From Ficedula albicollis (Eukaryota; Chordata; Aves; Passeriformes; Muscicapidae), in assembly GCF_000247815.1 (NCBI RefSeq), contig NW_004775926.1:356688-420687 (forward strand): a stretch of DNA of 64,000 bases, given 5' to 3'. The number at the start of each line of letters is the position of its first letter. Position 1 is the first letter of the stretch. A program made the translations under genes and the position numbers. Of this stretch, positions 42,909-57,888 are shown in pieces. The notes under the pieces are model-generated. The model was not told the DNA's origin, ran no database searches, and was given only the letters and a program-made list of their open reading frames with translations.

Positions 42909-43350
42909 AGATCACAGCAGTCAAGACAAGGATTAATAACCAAGGTGTCTTGTAGGTCTGGTGATGACTGATCTGAGCAAAGATGCTTTGGATTCTCATT
43001 TTATTCCTGTCATAGACCCACCTTATGACCAAAGACCTGACATTTTCCGTCTGAATTTCTCTGATTTCTTCTCTTGATCACACACATGTCTTCATCTTGA
43101 GACCAGATCTCAGCAGTCAAAACAAGGATTAATAACCAAGGTGTCTTGTAGGTAACATGTCTTCATCTTGAGACCAGATCACAGCAGTCAAGACAAGGAT
43201 TAATAACCAAGGTGTCTTGTAGGTCTGGTGATGACTGATCTGAGCAAAGATGCTTTGGATTCTCATTTTATTCCTGTCATAGACCCACCTTATGACCAAA
43301 GACCTGACATTTTCCGTCTGAATTCCTCTGATTTCTTCTCTTGATCACAT
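42888..43350 (+). repeat. Composite tandem repeat: 196 bp, 71 bp, 196 bp
   Basis: A 196-bp unit starting 'acatgtcttcatcttgagac' (42888-43083) is followed by a 71-bp copy of its 5' part (43084-43154) and a second full unit (43155-43350). The two full units differ by about one base ('gaatttctctg' against 'gaattcctctg'). The short copy is more diverged ('atctcagcagtcaaaac'). Confidence 0.95.
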
Positions 43351-43549
43351 CTGTGTGGCCTGTTTAGTGTGTTCAGCTTTGAAGTGAATCATATGTGAGA
43401 GTGTTTATTGCCAGAACAGGTGAGGGACCTGGTGCTGTGCAGAGTTTAAACTCCAGCATGTGTACTTGTAAAATGTGTGAATGCAGTTAATTAAAATTTG
43501 CGCAATACACCACTCTGCAGTGGAAGTGTGTTTCTAGGAATCAGGGCAT

Positions 43550-43801
43550 GAAATTTAAAAAGTCCTAAATTCTAACTTAATGTGACCCAAGACCATATTT
43601 TCACCTACGGAAGTTTATCCTAAGGAAGTTTTTGGGGTTGTTTGGCATAAAGACTCATAGAGAAACAGTATCTGCTTCCCCATCCACAGCAGTACCAAAA
43701 ATCCATATCACATCAGCTATCTTCATTCACAGTGTTTGCCAACTGAATTCACTCAAACTGTGAGAAAACTTGGGCCAGATTCCAAAAACCCACATTTAAA
43801 A
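43550..43801 (+). repeat. Dispersed direct repeat, copy 2
   Basis: Second copy of the 41826-42083 sequence in the same orientation, about 252 bp. The core 'aacagtatctgcttcccc' is identical, while 'ttatttggcata' reads 'ttgtttggcata' and other positions differ. The divergence shows this duplication is much older than the composite repeat between the two copies. Confidence 0.88.
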
Positions 43802-45735
43802 CAGTGGTGGGGTTCTCTTAGGGGCTTCTTGTTTTAGCTTTTGGCAATCTGTTTCTATAGGTGTCTTTCTTCAGAAATGGGATGGGGACTCAGAGTGCAT
43901 CTGCAAGTTTTCAAAGGCTGATACTGAAGATCCTTAGAGCTAGTGCCTCATCACAAAGCTGAGCACTCTCCTGCCTGACATTGCAAACAAATTTAAAAAA
44001 AAAAAAGTTGTATGGAAACAGCTTGATTTGATTTGCACTGATAAACCTTTATTTGCAAATATTCCAGTGCTGCCAAGGGATTGGGTAGCGTTATTCCCCC
44101 ATTATTGATCAGGGAAATTAAGGCACAATGACTTTTTCAGAGTTCACCCGCAGGAACAGTTCTACTTAGCCCTTTGCACTTCTTTTCCCTTTAAGAAGCG
44201 GTGATATTTGCACTTGTATTTTTCAAATTTTAACTCGACGTCTGAATTCCCTTTGAAGTCAACAGGCTGAGTTACCAATTAAAATTAATTGCTCTACCTT
44301 GGCCTCCACTTCATGGGGATTACAGCAAAGTGGGCCATTGAAATGTGTTGGAAATGGGGGCGAAACGAGGGCTCTGCTACTCACACACGAGAGCTCAGTG
44401 TGTTCTGCTGGGAAAAGTATTCCCACGGCCCACATGAACTGCATCCACAGATGTGTGGAGTTAAAGGCCCTCGGGAGAAAACTGGCCTGTGACAAGCAGG
44501 GATGAGGATGCTGGGCTCTCTGTAGGAAGCAGAGGCAGCACCTGTGAGATCGTGGGCAATTATCCCCAGCACTGCTCGTCATCAGCAGAAAGCAGTGGCC
44601 AAATTAATCTCTGCCAGTCCTTTAGTTGGTTTTGCCAGGTTTTTGTTCCATTGCTTTTGTTGGCTCTACCTTCAGAGATTGCTATTCTGATCAAATATCT
44701 CCTTTTCTTCCAAACTCTGTTCTTAAATCCATGCCTGCATCTCTTGATACTTTGGGTTTTCTTTTTTCTTTCAATTCCCATGGGATGTGGAGCAGTACAT
44801 AAAGTCTGGAAAAAAAACTTGAGGGTCATTCATTTTATTGCCATTGTGTGCTTGCAGAAAAGGTGTTTCACCTTTCTTTTCCTCTAAAGCACTCATTTTT
44901 AGTAGTTTACAATGTCCATATTGATCAAAAACTATGATGTATTATCTGTATTTTGAATACCGTGGAATTACATGGACAATCACAACATTCTTTGGATCTG
45001 ACTGTTCATAAAATCAGAAGTCAACTCTATAAAAGTTGTTACTATTAACATAACATCTTGTGCAATCATGCAAGTATTTCAAGGAATATGCAAAGAGACT
45101 GAAACTCTATCTGAGCTTTTTTAGTAAATTTGTGATGACTTCAAGATCGTAATCTCGTAAGGCTGTATATATCAGTGCATGTTTTCTGAGTGCCACGCCA
45201 CACTTCCTCAGGACCATTTCTTCACAAAGTGATAGAAGAGAAAGGGGAAGGCTCCATGATTTTCCCCAGCTCCATGAGGTCCCCTTTTCTCACAGAGGAC
45301 ATGATCTCTACCAGAGATTCATTCACCCCAGAGGTTCACTTTGCCTCTCAGGTATCAGGTTTGCATGCAAATATTGTTTTAAATTTCCACTCGCGTCCAA
45401 GCACGTTAAATTATAGATTTGCAACTAAGAACTTCTTCATCAAGTCAGGGAACATTAGAGATATTCCTGTCTTTGGCTGTGGTATACTCATTTACTGATG
45501 TTTACTGGAAGTTTACATGATTTACAAGATTGTGTGAAAATAGCTCATCATCAGAGGTTTTCTGCTGCTGCAAGCGCCTCTTAAAATACATTTTTGACAG
45601 TACTCAAGACTGAAGGAGAACAGAGTTAGCTTTGCACCACAAAAAGAGTCATCTAGACTGAAAAAATGTGGGGAAATTTACACTTACCAATGCGACTTTG
45701 TTCTAAAATGGAGAAAATCACCTCCATTTATAACG
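43802..45735. other. Non-coding spacer, nothing recognised
   Basis: No gene is seen. Overlapping frames on both strands at 44259-44887 reach 132 codons without any domain. Confidence 0.6.
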
Positions 45736-46750
<1,015 letters not shown>

Positions 46751-47056
46751 TTGTCTTATCTCAATACAAAACTAACTCAGATAAAACGGAGGTGGGTGAC
46801 GGATACAGATGTCTTCACTTCTAAATCATTAAAAGCCTTTTTTTTTTTTCTTCCCCCAGAGGCAGACCTCAGCAATCTTCTTTTCTGACTAAGGATATGC
46901 ACTCTCTCTGCTTCTGTGTGCAATCACTTTTCCAGGGCTAAATCAGGAACCACAGGGTTGCAGCTCAAATCCTAAACGGGTCTTTGACAAAGTGGGTTTC
47001 CGTTTCTTGGGAAAGCTTGAGCTACCCCAATGTTCAGGAAGGTATTTTCTCCACTT

Positions 47057-47272
47057 GAGGAAAGAAAAGGGGAAAAGGGAAAAGACAAAATGAGAAAGAG
47101 GAAAAGAGGAAAAGAGGAAAAGAGGAAAAGAGAAGGGGAAGAAGGGGAAAAGAGGAAAAATAGGAAAAGAAAGATAAAGAGGGAAAGGGAGAAAGAAGGA
47201 AAAGGGGGAAAGGAGGAAAACGAGGAAAGGAAGAAAGGAAAAGGGAAAGGGAAAGGGAAAGGGAAAGGGAAA
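47057..47272 (+). repeat. Impure polypurine tract (GGAAAA/GGGAAA)
   Basis: About 215 bp of almost pure A/G with changing units: GGAAAA-type units at first, then GAGGAAAA, ending in about five GGGAAA. Unlike the giant arrays it is heterogeneous, as expected of an older microsatellite. The Lys/Glu/Arg-rich and Phe/Pro/Leu/Ser-rich frames here are not genes. Confidence 0.93.
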
Positions 47273-50200
47273 TGAACATGCCAAGGGAAATTGTCAAAAT
47301 ATTGTTAAAATGCTTTTTTAAAGGAAAAGCAAGCCAAATAACAAGTTGGAGTAATATCTGGCACTCAGTGGCTCAAAACAATTTTACAGTGGTCTTTTTA
47401 TCCTGATCCTGAGATATCTGCATGGTCAGAGGGATTTTTCTTCCCTTCCAGAACAGGACTTGCTAACAGAAGAGTACAGTCAGGCTCTGGGGCAATGTCA
47501 CAGTCCTGAAGGGCAGATAAAGGCAGTGTTGCCCCCATGGTGTGAGCCATGTCCCCTCCGTGCCCTCCCAAAATTGCTGTTCCTCCTCCTCAGCCACTCT
47601 GCTACCCAGAACAGCTTTTCTAGGGTTTAGTGTTACAGGAACTCCCTTCTCAGGTCACATGAGATATTTTAAAATATTTAGTCTTTTTAGGTATGTGGAT
47701 CACTCTAAAGCAGACTTCCACGTCTCCACCCACTGGTAAATCTGAATTTTAACACTTTTTCCTTCCACTAATTGGAGTCCTGCAAGGAAAGGCATTCTCC
47801 CTCTTGGCTGCACCTTTTTGAACACAGGGTGGAAGCTGTTCCCTGAGATGTGATGGGAACTGGCTCACTTATAGTCTTGGATGTGTGAGCCAGACTTCTG
47901 TGCTCCATTACTGCTGCAAGCCATTACCTCTTTTCCACCTTGAGGAATGTCTCTTCCTTTTATTTTTAACAGAAGTACCTCCCAAAGACAATAAAACAAC
48001 ATATGTAAACTCTTCAGTCCTGCCTGCTGTGTTTTCCTACTTATTTCTTCTTTTTACTGGATCCCTACAGAATGCTTTGCTTCTGTCTATAAACTTCAGG
48101 GAATTTGTTTTCGCTGTTTGCTTTTTCTTTTGAGGAGACACTTTGTATTTTAGATGCTGGGCACCATATTTTTATGTGAAAACAAGCCATTTCTTATAAA
48201 GCACACAGACGTGGTCTTAAAAAAGATGCTTCCCATCCTCCTTCCTCCCCTTCTGCACTTAAAGTTCAAGACCTGAAAAAAAAGAGTGTGATAAAGACAG
48301 GGAGCAAAGGAAGCACAAATGTAGACTAGCATCTGTAAATCCAAGCAAGAATTCTTCTGGATAATTGTACTAAGGAGGGCTGTGACCCTTATCTGATGCA
48401 GAAATGCCTGTCCTTGGAAGGAAAAATGTATTACAAAAGATATTTGGTAAACAAGATGAAGGATCTACAGCCATTTATTAGGTGCTGGCAATAACTGATA
48501 GCACATGGTTTAACTGAGGCTTGATTGCCCAGTAGAATTATGATATTGCCTCTAGATTTGATGTTAGGAAGCCACGATGAAGTGTTAAAAAAGGTACTGG
48601 AAGGCTCCATATTTTCTGCATCAAGAAATCAGGAGGAGTATGTCATGTTCCAAATACGTAATAGTTCACTTTGACAAAATAATAATTTCTCTAGATGCAC
48701 CACACTGGTTCTTTCCCTTTTCTCCTCGCTGAAAACACCATTTAGTTTGCTATTGGGTTCACAATTGCAAGGATTTCTGAGGTTTCTGTTGGTGTCTTTA
48801 GCTTCTTTCAGTGAGGAGGTTGCTGACTCTAGCCCTTGCTGCCAGCAACTGAGCAGGGGAAGGAAGGAAGGAGAGATGAGAATTTATGTGAGAAGGGAGG
48901 AAGACCTGCTTGTCCTACAGTGGATTTGTGTGGTGGATTTTTCTTTATAATTTGGTCACAGCAGCCTCTGGCGGTTTTTAGGATCCCTGCAGCCATTTAG
49001 GGAATAGCAGTTTGCTGTGGAAGTACTTGTGTTAGACCTATCAGCATCAGCTCCCAGCTGGAAAGTGTGTTTTAATACAAAACAACATTCCAAGCTTAGG
49101 AAATGGCCCCTTTCATTCTCCACTCATGCCCAACTTTACTATAAAGTACAAATATCTTCCCCAAACTATCGTTATTATTTCCTTTTTGTGCTGGTGATAT
49201 GTTTCAGGCAATGTCTTGCTCAGGGCATAGTAGAAACAAAGGGCTGCAAGTGAAAGTGAGGGCACATCTGGCCTCTGCTTTGAAGGCTGTGCCAACCGAA
49301 TAGTGGAGGCAGTTGCAAAAAAAGTCTCATTATCCCCATTTTATACATAAGAAACCAAGATCTAGAAAGATTGTTTCCCAATATTAGCAAGGAACTGGGG
49401 TGAGTGGGGATGTATTTCATAACCTATGGGACAAAAAGCCCAAAAATATATACACCAGACTCAGTCTTCTGTTTCAGTATTTTTTTATCCAATCTTGCAC
49501 CTCAGAAAGGAAGTGGAAAAATCTGATTGTGAGAAGAAAGGTGCGGGCAAAACCACACCAACTATTTCCTGCTGCATTCCGCGTTTTTAAACATATTACA
49601 TGCACATGTTTCAGGCCCTGTAATCCTGAGGGGTGGTGTGAGGAAGAGGAAAAACAGTCCTGGCACAGTGGTGTGCTGTGAGAAAAAAACACAGAGCATG
49701 AGCTCTCCCTAGTGGGATCACAAATGCCTGCACCAAAAAAACTGTGCTGCTCATGCTGGGTTTGCTCCACAACTTTCCCCCACCATGTACTCACAAGGGT
49801 CCTTTCTCGACAACTAATAATATGCAGGAAGAACTAGTGATTCAGTGAAGGAAAATGATTTTTACAGTAGTTTTTCCATTTTTCTGTGGCACTCCTGGAC
49901 AAAATTTTAGGGGTTTTGGGGGGGTTAGATGTGGTTTTGGTTTTTGGAGTTCTTTTTCCCTTTTTCTTTTTTTGCTCTTCTGTTTAGTAGGAAATTCAAA
50001 TTCGTGTGTTCTGGCCGTCTATCAGCATAACTCAGTTTTAATCATAATTTTTTTTTTCCACAGGAAGGAAACAAATGCTTTGTGAATCCTCGCTCCAGTA
50101 CACAACCTCACAATAAATAATATATAATAACAGGGGAATCAAAGTTCTTTTCCAGCGCTCTGAATCCTAGAGTTGAAAAAGACAATGGTTGGAACTGATC

Positions 50201-53200
50201 ACAATTTTAGATAAAGGATCAGCCATATAAAGTAAAGCAGAGACAAATGAGCAAATCCCTTGCCACTCAATAAAAACCTTTCTGGTTTTTGGAATTGTAA
50301 TTCATTGATGGTTCTGCAGAGAGCTCGGTCATCTCTTTCTAAAACCACATGCATTTTGGGGGACACATTACCTTCCAGAGAATGAAAATCAAGAGCTGCC
50401 AATTTAAGGCACATACACATTAAAATTAGAAACAAGATCTGTGTATTAAACATGAACTGATGATGAAAGGGGCACATTCTCCATCTCCTGGAGACATCCA
50501 GGCAAGCCAGGATGCTGTCCCAGAGGAAGGTTTAAGGACTGTGTGTAATAGGAAGTGCACAGAATTCCCTGGTCTTTATTCTGTAGGACTGGCTGGATGA
50601 GTTAATGCTCTCTCTGGCTTTAAATCCCCAAAGGTATGGATTACAGAACCCTAAAAAAAAATGGGGTGAGATTTACTCTTAAAAGTTATTTAGTGCACTG
50701 GTGTGCTGAAACAGCACAACATTTGCTTTAATGAAAAATAAATTATTATTAACCATTTATTTTATTAACCATTTCCAAACATGGGGTTTTGGTTGATTTT
50801 CTTTGCAATTGTATTAAATTGTATTTTCTTGAGATCAAGCCTGGACTCTCTGTGGACATTTTGTCAAAACTATGAAGACACTTGTTTTCTACAAAGTACT
50901 GAAATCAAAAGGTAACAAACAAGACTGATGGCCCATCTCTTTCTTAAATAATCATCCTTTATGGGGTAGCGTTGCATTTATCATAAACCTCCAATTAAAA
51001 TAATTAATCTGCTACTGCATTAAGTTGAAGAAAAGTTTGAATTTTATTGAATTAGTATCTGCATTTTTCTCCTTCTTTTCATCCCCACTGAAATTTCTCC
51101 AGTGATTTAAAAATAGCATACGCACACAAAGAAATTTTTTAAAAAAAGTTTATCTCTTTCCAAATATATCTCCTTATAATGTCAAATTCTACAGCAACTC
51201 AGTGAAAATCAAGACCCAGTCAAGCACTTAATGTGGTTAGGAGAAATTGTCTCACTGGCTTGAAAGGATTTTGAAGGAAGTGCTAGTTTTAAATTAAGTT
51301 ATTATCTTCTTTAATATCACTGTGGCCTAGAGAAGAATCTCTAGGAATTTTCTTTTAGAGTGAGGTAACATTTTCCAGTGCCTGAAAAACTGCATGTGAC
51401 ATGGTGTTCAGCTCAGCACCTTATCAGATATTTCACTGTCTTCCTAGGTAGAGTGCTGATTTAGAAATAAATCCTCATTTAAACTTCAGCTAAAGTTTCT
51501 TCTTTCTTCTATGTGTAAGAGCAGTGGTTAAAGCCTCAGAGAGGAGAGCACTCCTTTCCAGGCCACTCCAGAAGTCTTCAAGATGAAAGGAGGAAAAAAA
51601 CCAAGAGAGCATGTTTAAATGGCACAAAATTCTGCTATATCTGCTGTATATGACACTCAGACTGTGAACTGGAGTTTTTGACCGGTCAAAAGAAGTGCTG
51701 ACATCAAAAATTCAAAAGGACATTTGTGCATAGTCACAGAGACAGGAGATTCTCCTTTGCTGTGTGTTTCTTTTCAGTGCTTTCCTACCAGGTGAGAAGT
51801 CACAACTGATGAAAAGTACCATACACCTTCAAGTATTCTAACCAGCTGTTTTGTCATGGGCACAGAAACCTGGCAGAAAATAATCCCCCTTGCTTTCTAG
51901 CTGGTCCTCAGAGATCAGAGCTCTGGCTGGGCTTCATTTCTGATTGTAAACAACTTGACACAGAGAGTCTGGTGATATTCACTGAGGGCTTCCACAAGCA
52001 GAAATTCACAAATATAGTGATTTACAAATTCAATCTTACAGATCTTGGCTGAGTTCAATCAGTACTCGCATGATCCAGATCCATGAACAGAGCAGGTTAC
52101 TGAGGCGACAGGAAAGTAGCTTCAGGATAAATGCACTTACTACAGAGTGTTAATATGCATCACGACAGAAAATACAGTAACAGGGATCTGTTTGTGACGT
52201 GGACAGATAAAAATATCATATAATAACATAAATGGATATTGCTAAGTGTGCTCCAAGGTAGCTGGAAGTGCCAAGCTCACCTAAAAGTCTCCCTTTGTTG
52301 CCTGATATCAAAAGATAAAAAACTTTGCAACAGTATTAAAATGGGAAGATTTCTACAATTTTTGTAAGTGCAACTAATTATCATATCTAACAAATACTGT
52401 CCAATTAGAAGAGCAGTTGGTTAGATAATTTTCCCCAAAAAAACTGCTCCCTGGAATTGGTCCAGAGCTTTTTTGCCCCACCTCTTATTAAGTCTCCTTG
52501 TTGGTGCTCTACTTGAAAATAAGACAAAACTATATTTCAGGAATGTGTTAGAAAGTTACCTTATTACTCTAAAATCTAAGAGAAAGGGTAGAAAAAAATA
52601 CCAGAAGCCATATAACCAGGTACTAAAGTTCTACAAAGTTACAAACGTATCAAAAATACATAAAAAGCAAAAATCTCTAGGCATCACCTCCAAGAGAAGA
52701 GGAGAAAAATAGTCCATTGACTGATTCCAAGCAGGCAACAAGCTGCCAAATGGCTGTTACCACTTTGCAAAACCCCATTAAAAAATCCATGTTTCAAAGG
52801 AAATGGAGTCAACTTTTTTGTTCTTACATTGCCACAACTGAACATACATGTTGAAATGTGTGTTGCACTTTTGGAAGGCTTGCATTGGGAAAAGAAAAAA
52901 AAAAAAAAAAAAAAAACCAAAAAACCAAAAACAAAAAATAGAACCAAAAGGGGGGGAAAAAAAAGCAGAAAAATAACCCAAAGTCTGGATTTGTGGGACC
53001 ACAGCAGGAGGAATTGCCTGCACATTTGAAGCAGGAGTAGCATATGCAAAAGCAATTTTTCAGATGGGAGAGTCTGGCAAGGGACAGGGGATCATTTCTG
53101 ATTCACCACGTAATGGAAAAGAATGGCTCAGATGCTGGACCAGGACCATCCAGTTCTTGGAAAGGTGAGACAGGCATTCCTGCCTCTGTGTGTGTGTGTG

Positions 53201-53351
53201 TACACACTCCATATGTGCACACTTGCACATACATAAGCTGATTCTAATTTCTGTCATATACAAGACATAAAATATGCCTGGCTTTCCTGTTACTTTGTGA
53301 GTATGTGCTGTCCTTCACAGGACTGACAGGATGAAAGAAATGCTGAAGGGC
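47273..53351. other. Non-coding single-copy sequence, nothing recognised
   Basis: AT-rich, with stops in all frames. There is an A22 run at 52895-52916 in an A/C-rich patch (52888-52975) and a short GT repeat at 53187-53201. No transposon end or exon was recognised. Confidence 0.6.
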
Positions 53352-53433
53352 AATCACAAATAAGAAGAATGCCTGAAAAAGGCAAAACTTAGGTAATCAT
53401 GAATAAGAAGAATGCCTGAAAAAGGCAAAACTT
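53352..53433 (+). repeat. Tandem duplication, 43 bp x 2
   Basis: 'gaagaatgcctgaaaaaggc' with its flanks occurs at 53352-53394 and 53395-53433, differing at a few bases ('cacaaat' against 'catgaat'). Confidence 0.95.
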
Positions 53434-56400
53434 GATTCATGGGGAGAAGTGTTACTAAAGAATGCTGTGCTAGGAGAAAGAAAAAATTGATATTAAAGGT
53501 AGACAGGAAACATATTTTTGGTAAGAGTCTACTTTCCTTCTCTTCAGTCCCCCCTTTCCTTCCTTTTTTCAACACATCAGTTTAATTTTCACCCTGTGTG
53601 TAGCCCATGAATCAGCTGAAATAGAACAATACATTTTGTTTTCTCTCCTCCTCCCCGTTCATTAAGAAATGCCATTCTTCACCTTTTTTTATGGAGTGTT
53701 GCTTTGATACTTTCCAATTAATTATATATAAGATTCTAGTGAAGGTCAAAATTTGATTGAGGGCTAAAAATTTATAATTAATAATTTTGTTGGAATGTCC
53801 TTCCACTATCTGGCTTCTTTTCCCTATCTGAAAGGGGAAACAGCATCCAGGCACTCTTAGGAAATGGGGGACAGCCATGATGGGAAGTCCCAGACCTGGT
53901 GAAATCAGTGGGACCAGAATTTGCTTCTTCCTGTTTCTTTCACACCAAGCAATTCTACCCTTCCCTTACCTATGATTCAAAAAAAAAATAAAAAGTGTAA
54001 TATTTATTATGTGTCTCACTCGGAAAGGAAGACTCACATCTAATTATCCCAGAACACTGTTTTGGGGAAAATACTAGATTTCTAAGTGGTTGTGTCAGTC
54101 TCTTCTCCTGTTGTTTGCATCCATTAACTCAGAAGGGATGACACAGAGTGCTCAGCACTTCTGCAAATGCCTTTTTCTGCACACACCCTCTTGTGTGAGG
54201 GGAGCTGAGGAGGGATGGAGGCTTGACCCTCCACAACACTCATTTCTCTCTGCATCTGCCTGACTGCAAGGAGGGGAACTCCCTTCTCTCCTTTATAACC
54301 CTGACATTCCCTGGACACAGAGGATTCTTCCACATCCCTCCATTTTCAGACCTTGTGTGCACACCCCTCCCCAGTCCCAAGGTCTGATCCCAAGCCCAGG
54401 TTTCGGTGTTTTGGTGCGGTGTGTTTCCTCCTGGCTTTAATTCCCACCTGCCAGGAGAGGCTGGGAGAGGCTGCACCTCCTGCCTGTGCTTGTTCTCCTC
54501 ATTGCCCTGGAGCCTGGCAGGTCTCACAGGTGCTCCCAGGTGGTCCCTCTCCTGATCTCCTCTGGGATGGCTGTGCCTGTAACCTCAGGCTGAGCACACT
54601 GGCACAGTCAGCTGCAGGCTATTTCCCAGTGAAACAACCATCCCTGCAATTCACTGCATTTCCTGTCACAATATTTTGGGTTGTTTCCCCCTTTTAACCT
54701 CCCTGACAGGGTAATATCTTCCAAGGAAATTAACAGCTGGACATTGTGCAGAAAAATTACTTCTTCTCCAGGTTTATGTGAACTTCATTCAAAACATCCA
54801 AAGGCTGAGACCAAAACCATTAAAATCATTGTATGGAGTAGCTTTTTGAAGGGGCCTGCATAAAGCAAGGCAAGTAGGGAAAAAAATTCAATTTTTCTGC
54901 AGATGTTAAGGGCTGATGCCTGTCCTGTGCTGCCTGGGGCCAGCATGTCATGTGCTCCATGGTGGACATGTGTGACCACAGCCTGTCCTTGTCACCATGC
55001 CAGAGAGGTTAAGCCAGGCAGGAATGTCTTCCAGACCACCTGAATTTTTTTTAAATTAATAAATAACTAAATAAAAATAATATTCTCCAGAGGTTTCATA
55101 TTCTGCCCATCCTCGCCGATTTGGTTATTTTTATTATTTTTTTAAAAACTTCTTGAAACGTAATTGTGCAGATCAGACAAATTTAGCATAACAAATTACA
55201 GGCTTTAAAAAATGACAGACTAGTAAGGAGACATGGGGATAGCTTCTCATCAAGCCATTCTTTCTCAATTAGCCCATTTGAAGGCAGGGGGTTGCCTGGA
55301 TGGTGCAATGGAGGCAACTTGAGAAGAGAGGACCCTTCTCAGCTCTGATGATGCAGTGTAACAAACCTTGCTCTGTTGGCTTTGTGGTACTTGCTTGTAC
55401 CTTTGAGAGAAGAAATGTCAGCTCAGATTATATCCTTGCCAAACGTCTGCCTGCCAGTGCTAACTTTATCCACTGAAAATATCCTATAATTAGAACAAAC
55501 TGCAGCAACAAGCCCTAATCCCTTCAGACCCAGTCCCAGCAGATGCTGATCACCTCCTATGAATTAAACAGCAACAGGAGCCAACAGCACTCAGTGCTGA
55601 ATGAGGCTATGTCCTTTGCCGGATAAATGCCACTCAGCATTAAACATATATATTAATCACCTCCCTGGCCCTCATCAGGCTCCCACTGAGGGAATTCTCC
55701 AACAGGCAGAGCAAAGTGGCTGCCACTGGTGAACACTAGTGACTGTACGAGGAAGAATGAATGGTGTTCCCCAGGCCACAATACCCAGAAGAAAAAGATT
55801 TTTGAGTAAATAGCAGGAAGGAGGCTTGTGAGTGTGAAAGGGTTTAGGATTTTTAAGACAAACTGTAGGTCTTTTCTTCCTCCTTTCAATAGGTGCAGAG
55901 AATTTACCACCTGTACGCAGATTTTCAGTATTACAGAAGGTGCAGGGTAAGCCATGACTGTTCTATCCATGTAAACCCTGCAAGGCATCCTAAGCACAGA
56001 AGCCTAAACTTTTGTTTCTACAGGCCAAGACATCAATACTTTCCTCACTGCAAGTTGCTCATTCTCCACTTTTTTTTTTACATTTCGTTTTTACATTACA
56101 TTTATTCTACAGGCCTAATAACCGACATTTTTTAAAAATATACTTTTTAATAAGAAACAAGTTCAAGACTTTGCCAAGAAGTTATTAAAGCAATTTTGGT
56201 ATTCCCCCTGTCCTGCCCATACCCCAGCAGATCCTTAGACAGATATCCATCTCTCTGAGATTAATTAGAAGTTAAATAGTTGAACAGCCTAAGGATGATG
56301 TCCTCTGTTGTGCAACAAAGCAATCAGGAATTATTGTCCTGGTTCCTACCCTGTTGAAGCCTGTCTGTCTTGAAGTGGCAAATCCAGTATTTTCTATCCT

Positions 56401-56939
56401 GGTAAATTGCTGTTTTGCTTCTTTTCCTACGAGGATTGTAAAGATTGAAAAGGTTTTCTTTAAGGAAGGCATTTTGACCTTCAGTATCATTTATTCCTGC
56501 TGTTCAGACCTGATTGAGTGCCTAAGAAGACCAGGATGATCAGAAGAGCAAAATAAATATTTCCACTACATATTTTCTGGTAAGAAGTCTGTGAAGAAGC
56601 CGGCAAGTCTCATGCTAATACTGAGTTTTTGAAACAGAAGTACAGATATGTTATAATCCAGGGGGGAGGAAAAAACCAAAGTACTATTTTTTTTTATGAC
56701 TGAGTCTGGAACAATCTTATAAAATCTTCATCATTATCAAAGTAAAATCAAGGGTCTGACGCTGGAGTTCAGAGAACTATTTATTTTCACTTGCTTTTAT
56801 AAATCTGTCTCTCTTGAAACCCTTAATTGAGAAGGAGCATTGTTTTTTCCATTTGATTGTTGTTTGCCACATTTGAAAAAACTCACTGTGTGGGAATGAT
56901 TCACAGGCTGAAAGACAGGTATATATTGAAATATATCCT
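53434..56939. other. Non-coding spacer, nothing recognised
   Basis: A somewhat GC-richer part lies at 54100-54620. The overlapping frames there (up to 114 codons) show no domain. No known repeat is recognised. Confidence 0.6.
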
Positions 56940-57280
56940 GACGTATGAGAGAGGAACCATAAATATATTGGATTTTGAACACAGAAGTCCAATTTGAGGC
57001 TCAATGTCACACACTGCTCATCATGCAGCTTCAGCAGAGTGGAATCCTGCCAATTATTGAATTACTGAATTAGCGCTGCAGATTAACTGGTAGAGTGCGA
57101 CGTATGCGAGAGGAACCATAAATATATTGGATTTGAACACAGAAGTCCAATTTGAGGCTCAATGTCACTCCCTGCTCATCATGCAGCTGTCACACACTGC
57201 TCATCATGCAGCTTCAGCAGAGTGGAATCCTGCCAATTATTGAATTACTGAATTAGCGCTGCAGATTAACTGGTAGAGTG
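56940..57280 (+). repeat. Tandem duplication, 159 and 182 bp, with nested duplication
   Basis: 'gacgtatg' through 'aactggtagagtg' occurs at 56940-57098 and 57099-57280. The second copy holds an extra internal repeat of about 24 bp, so 'ctgctcatcatgcagct' appears twice in succession (about 57169-57215). Outside that, the copies differ by a few bases. Confidence 0.95.
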
Positions 57281-57888
57281 TCAGGATTCCACTCTTAACA
57301 TAGATGATTTTTTTCTTTTTTTTTGTGACAACTTATTCATTAATTGCATCTTCTCACAATGTAGAGACTGCTGATTGCTTCCAAGACAATCTAACTCTGT
57401 GTTGAAAGGGTTGTGCCAGCACCAATACGCCATCAGCAGGTGCTTTGGTCAGGCTGGTTTCTTTCTCTAGGAGCTGGAGCTTATTTCCATAAATGTGAAA
57501 GACTTTATTCCCATGAGCTCTTTTGTTCTTTCCAAGCTGACCTCTGTCACTCTTAAAATCTGCTGTGGATTGTTGGACAAGGGTGCCCATGAAGGAGGAG
57601 AAACAGAAAGCAGATGGGACGGGGAGAGACATGTCAGGATGTCTTTGAGATGGTGACAACAGCAAGTATTTGCAACCCAAGGGTGTCTGCAAGACCTTCT
57701 GCTGTGTTATGTGACTCAACACAGTGAGGAGCACAGAGCGACAAGGGCAGAGGGGGGACCCCAAATGTCCCAGCTGCTCCCAGTGTCATCCCAGGGCCAC
57801 CCCACAGCACAGCCCCCAGGAGCCCAGGGCCAGGATGGCAGGCAGGAACTCAAACCAGAGGCTCCTGAGGACTGACCCACCTCATTGT
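57281..57888. other. Non-coding sequence, GC-rich toward the right
   Basis: No gene is recognised. The minus frame at 57354-57764 (136 codons) has no domain. GC content rises from 57720 up to the LTR-like segment. Confidence 0.5.
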
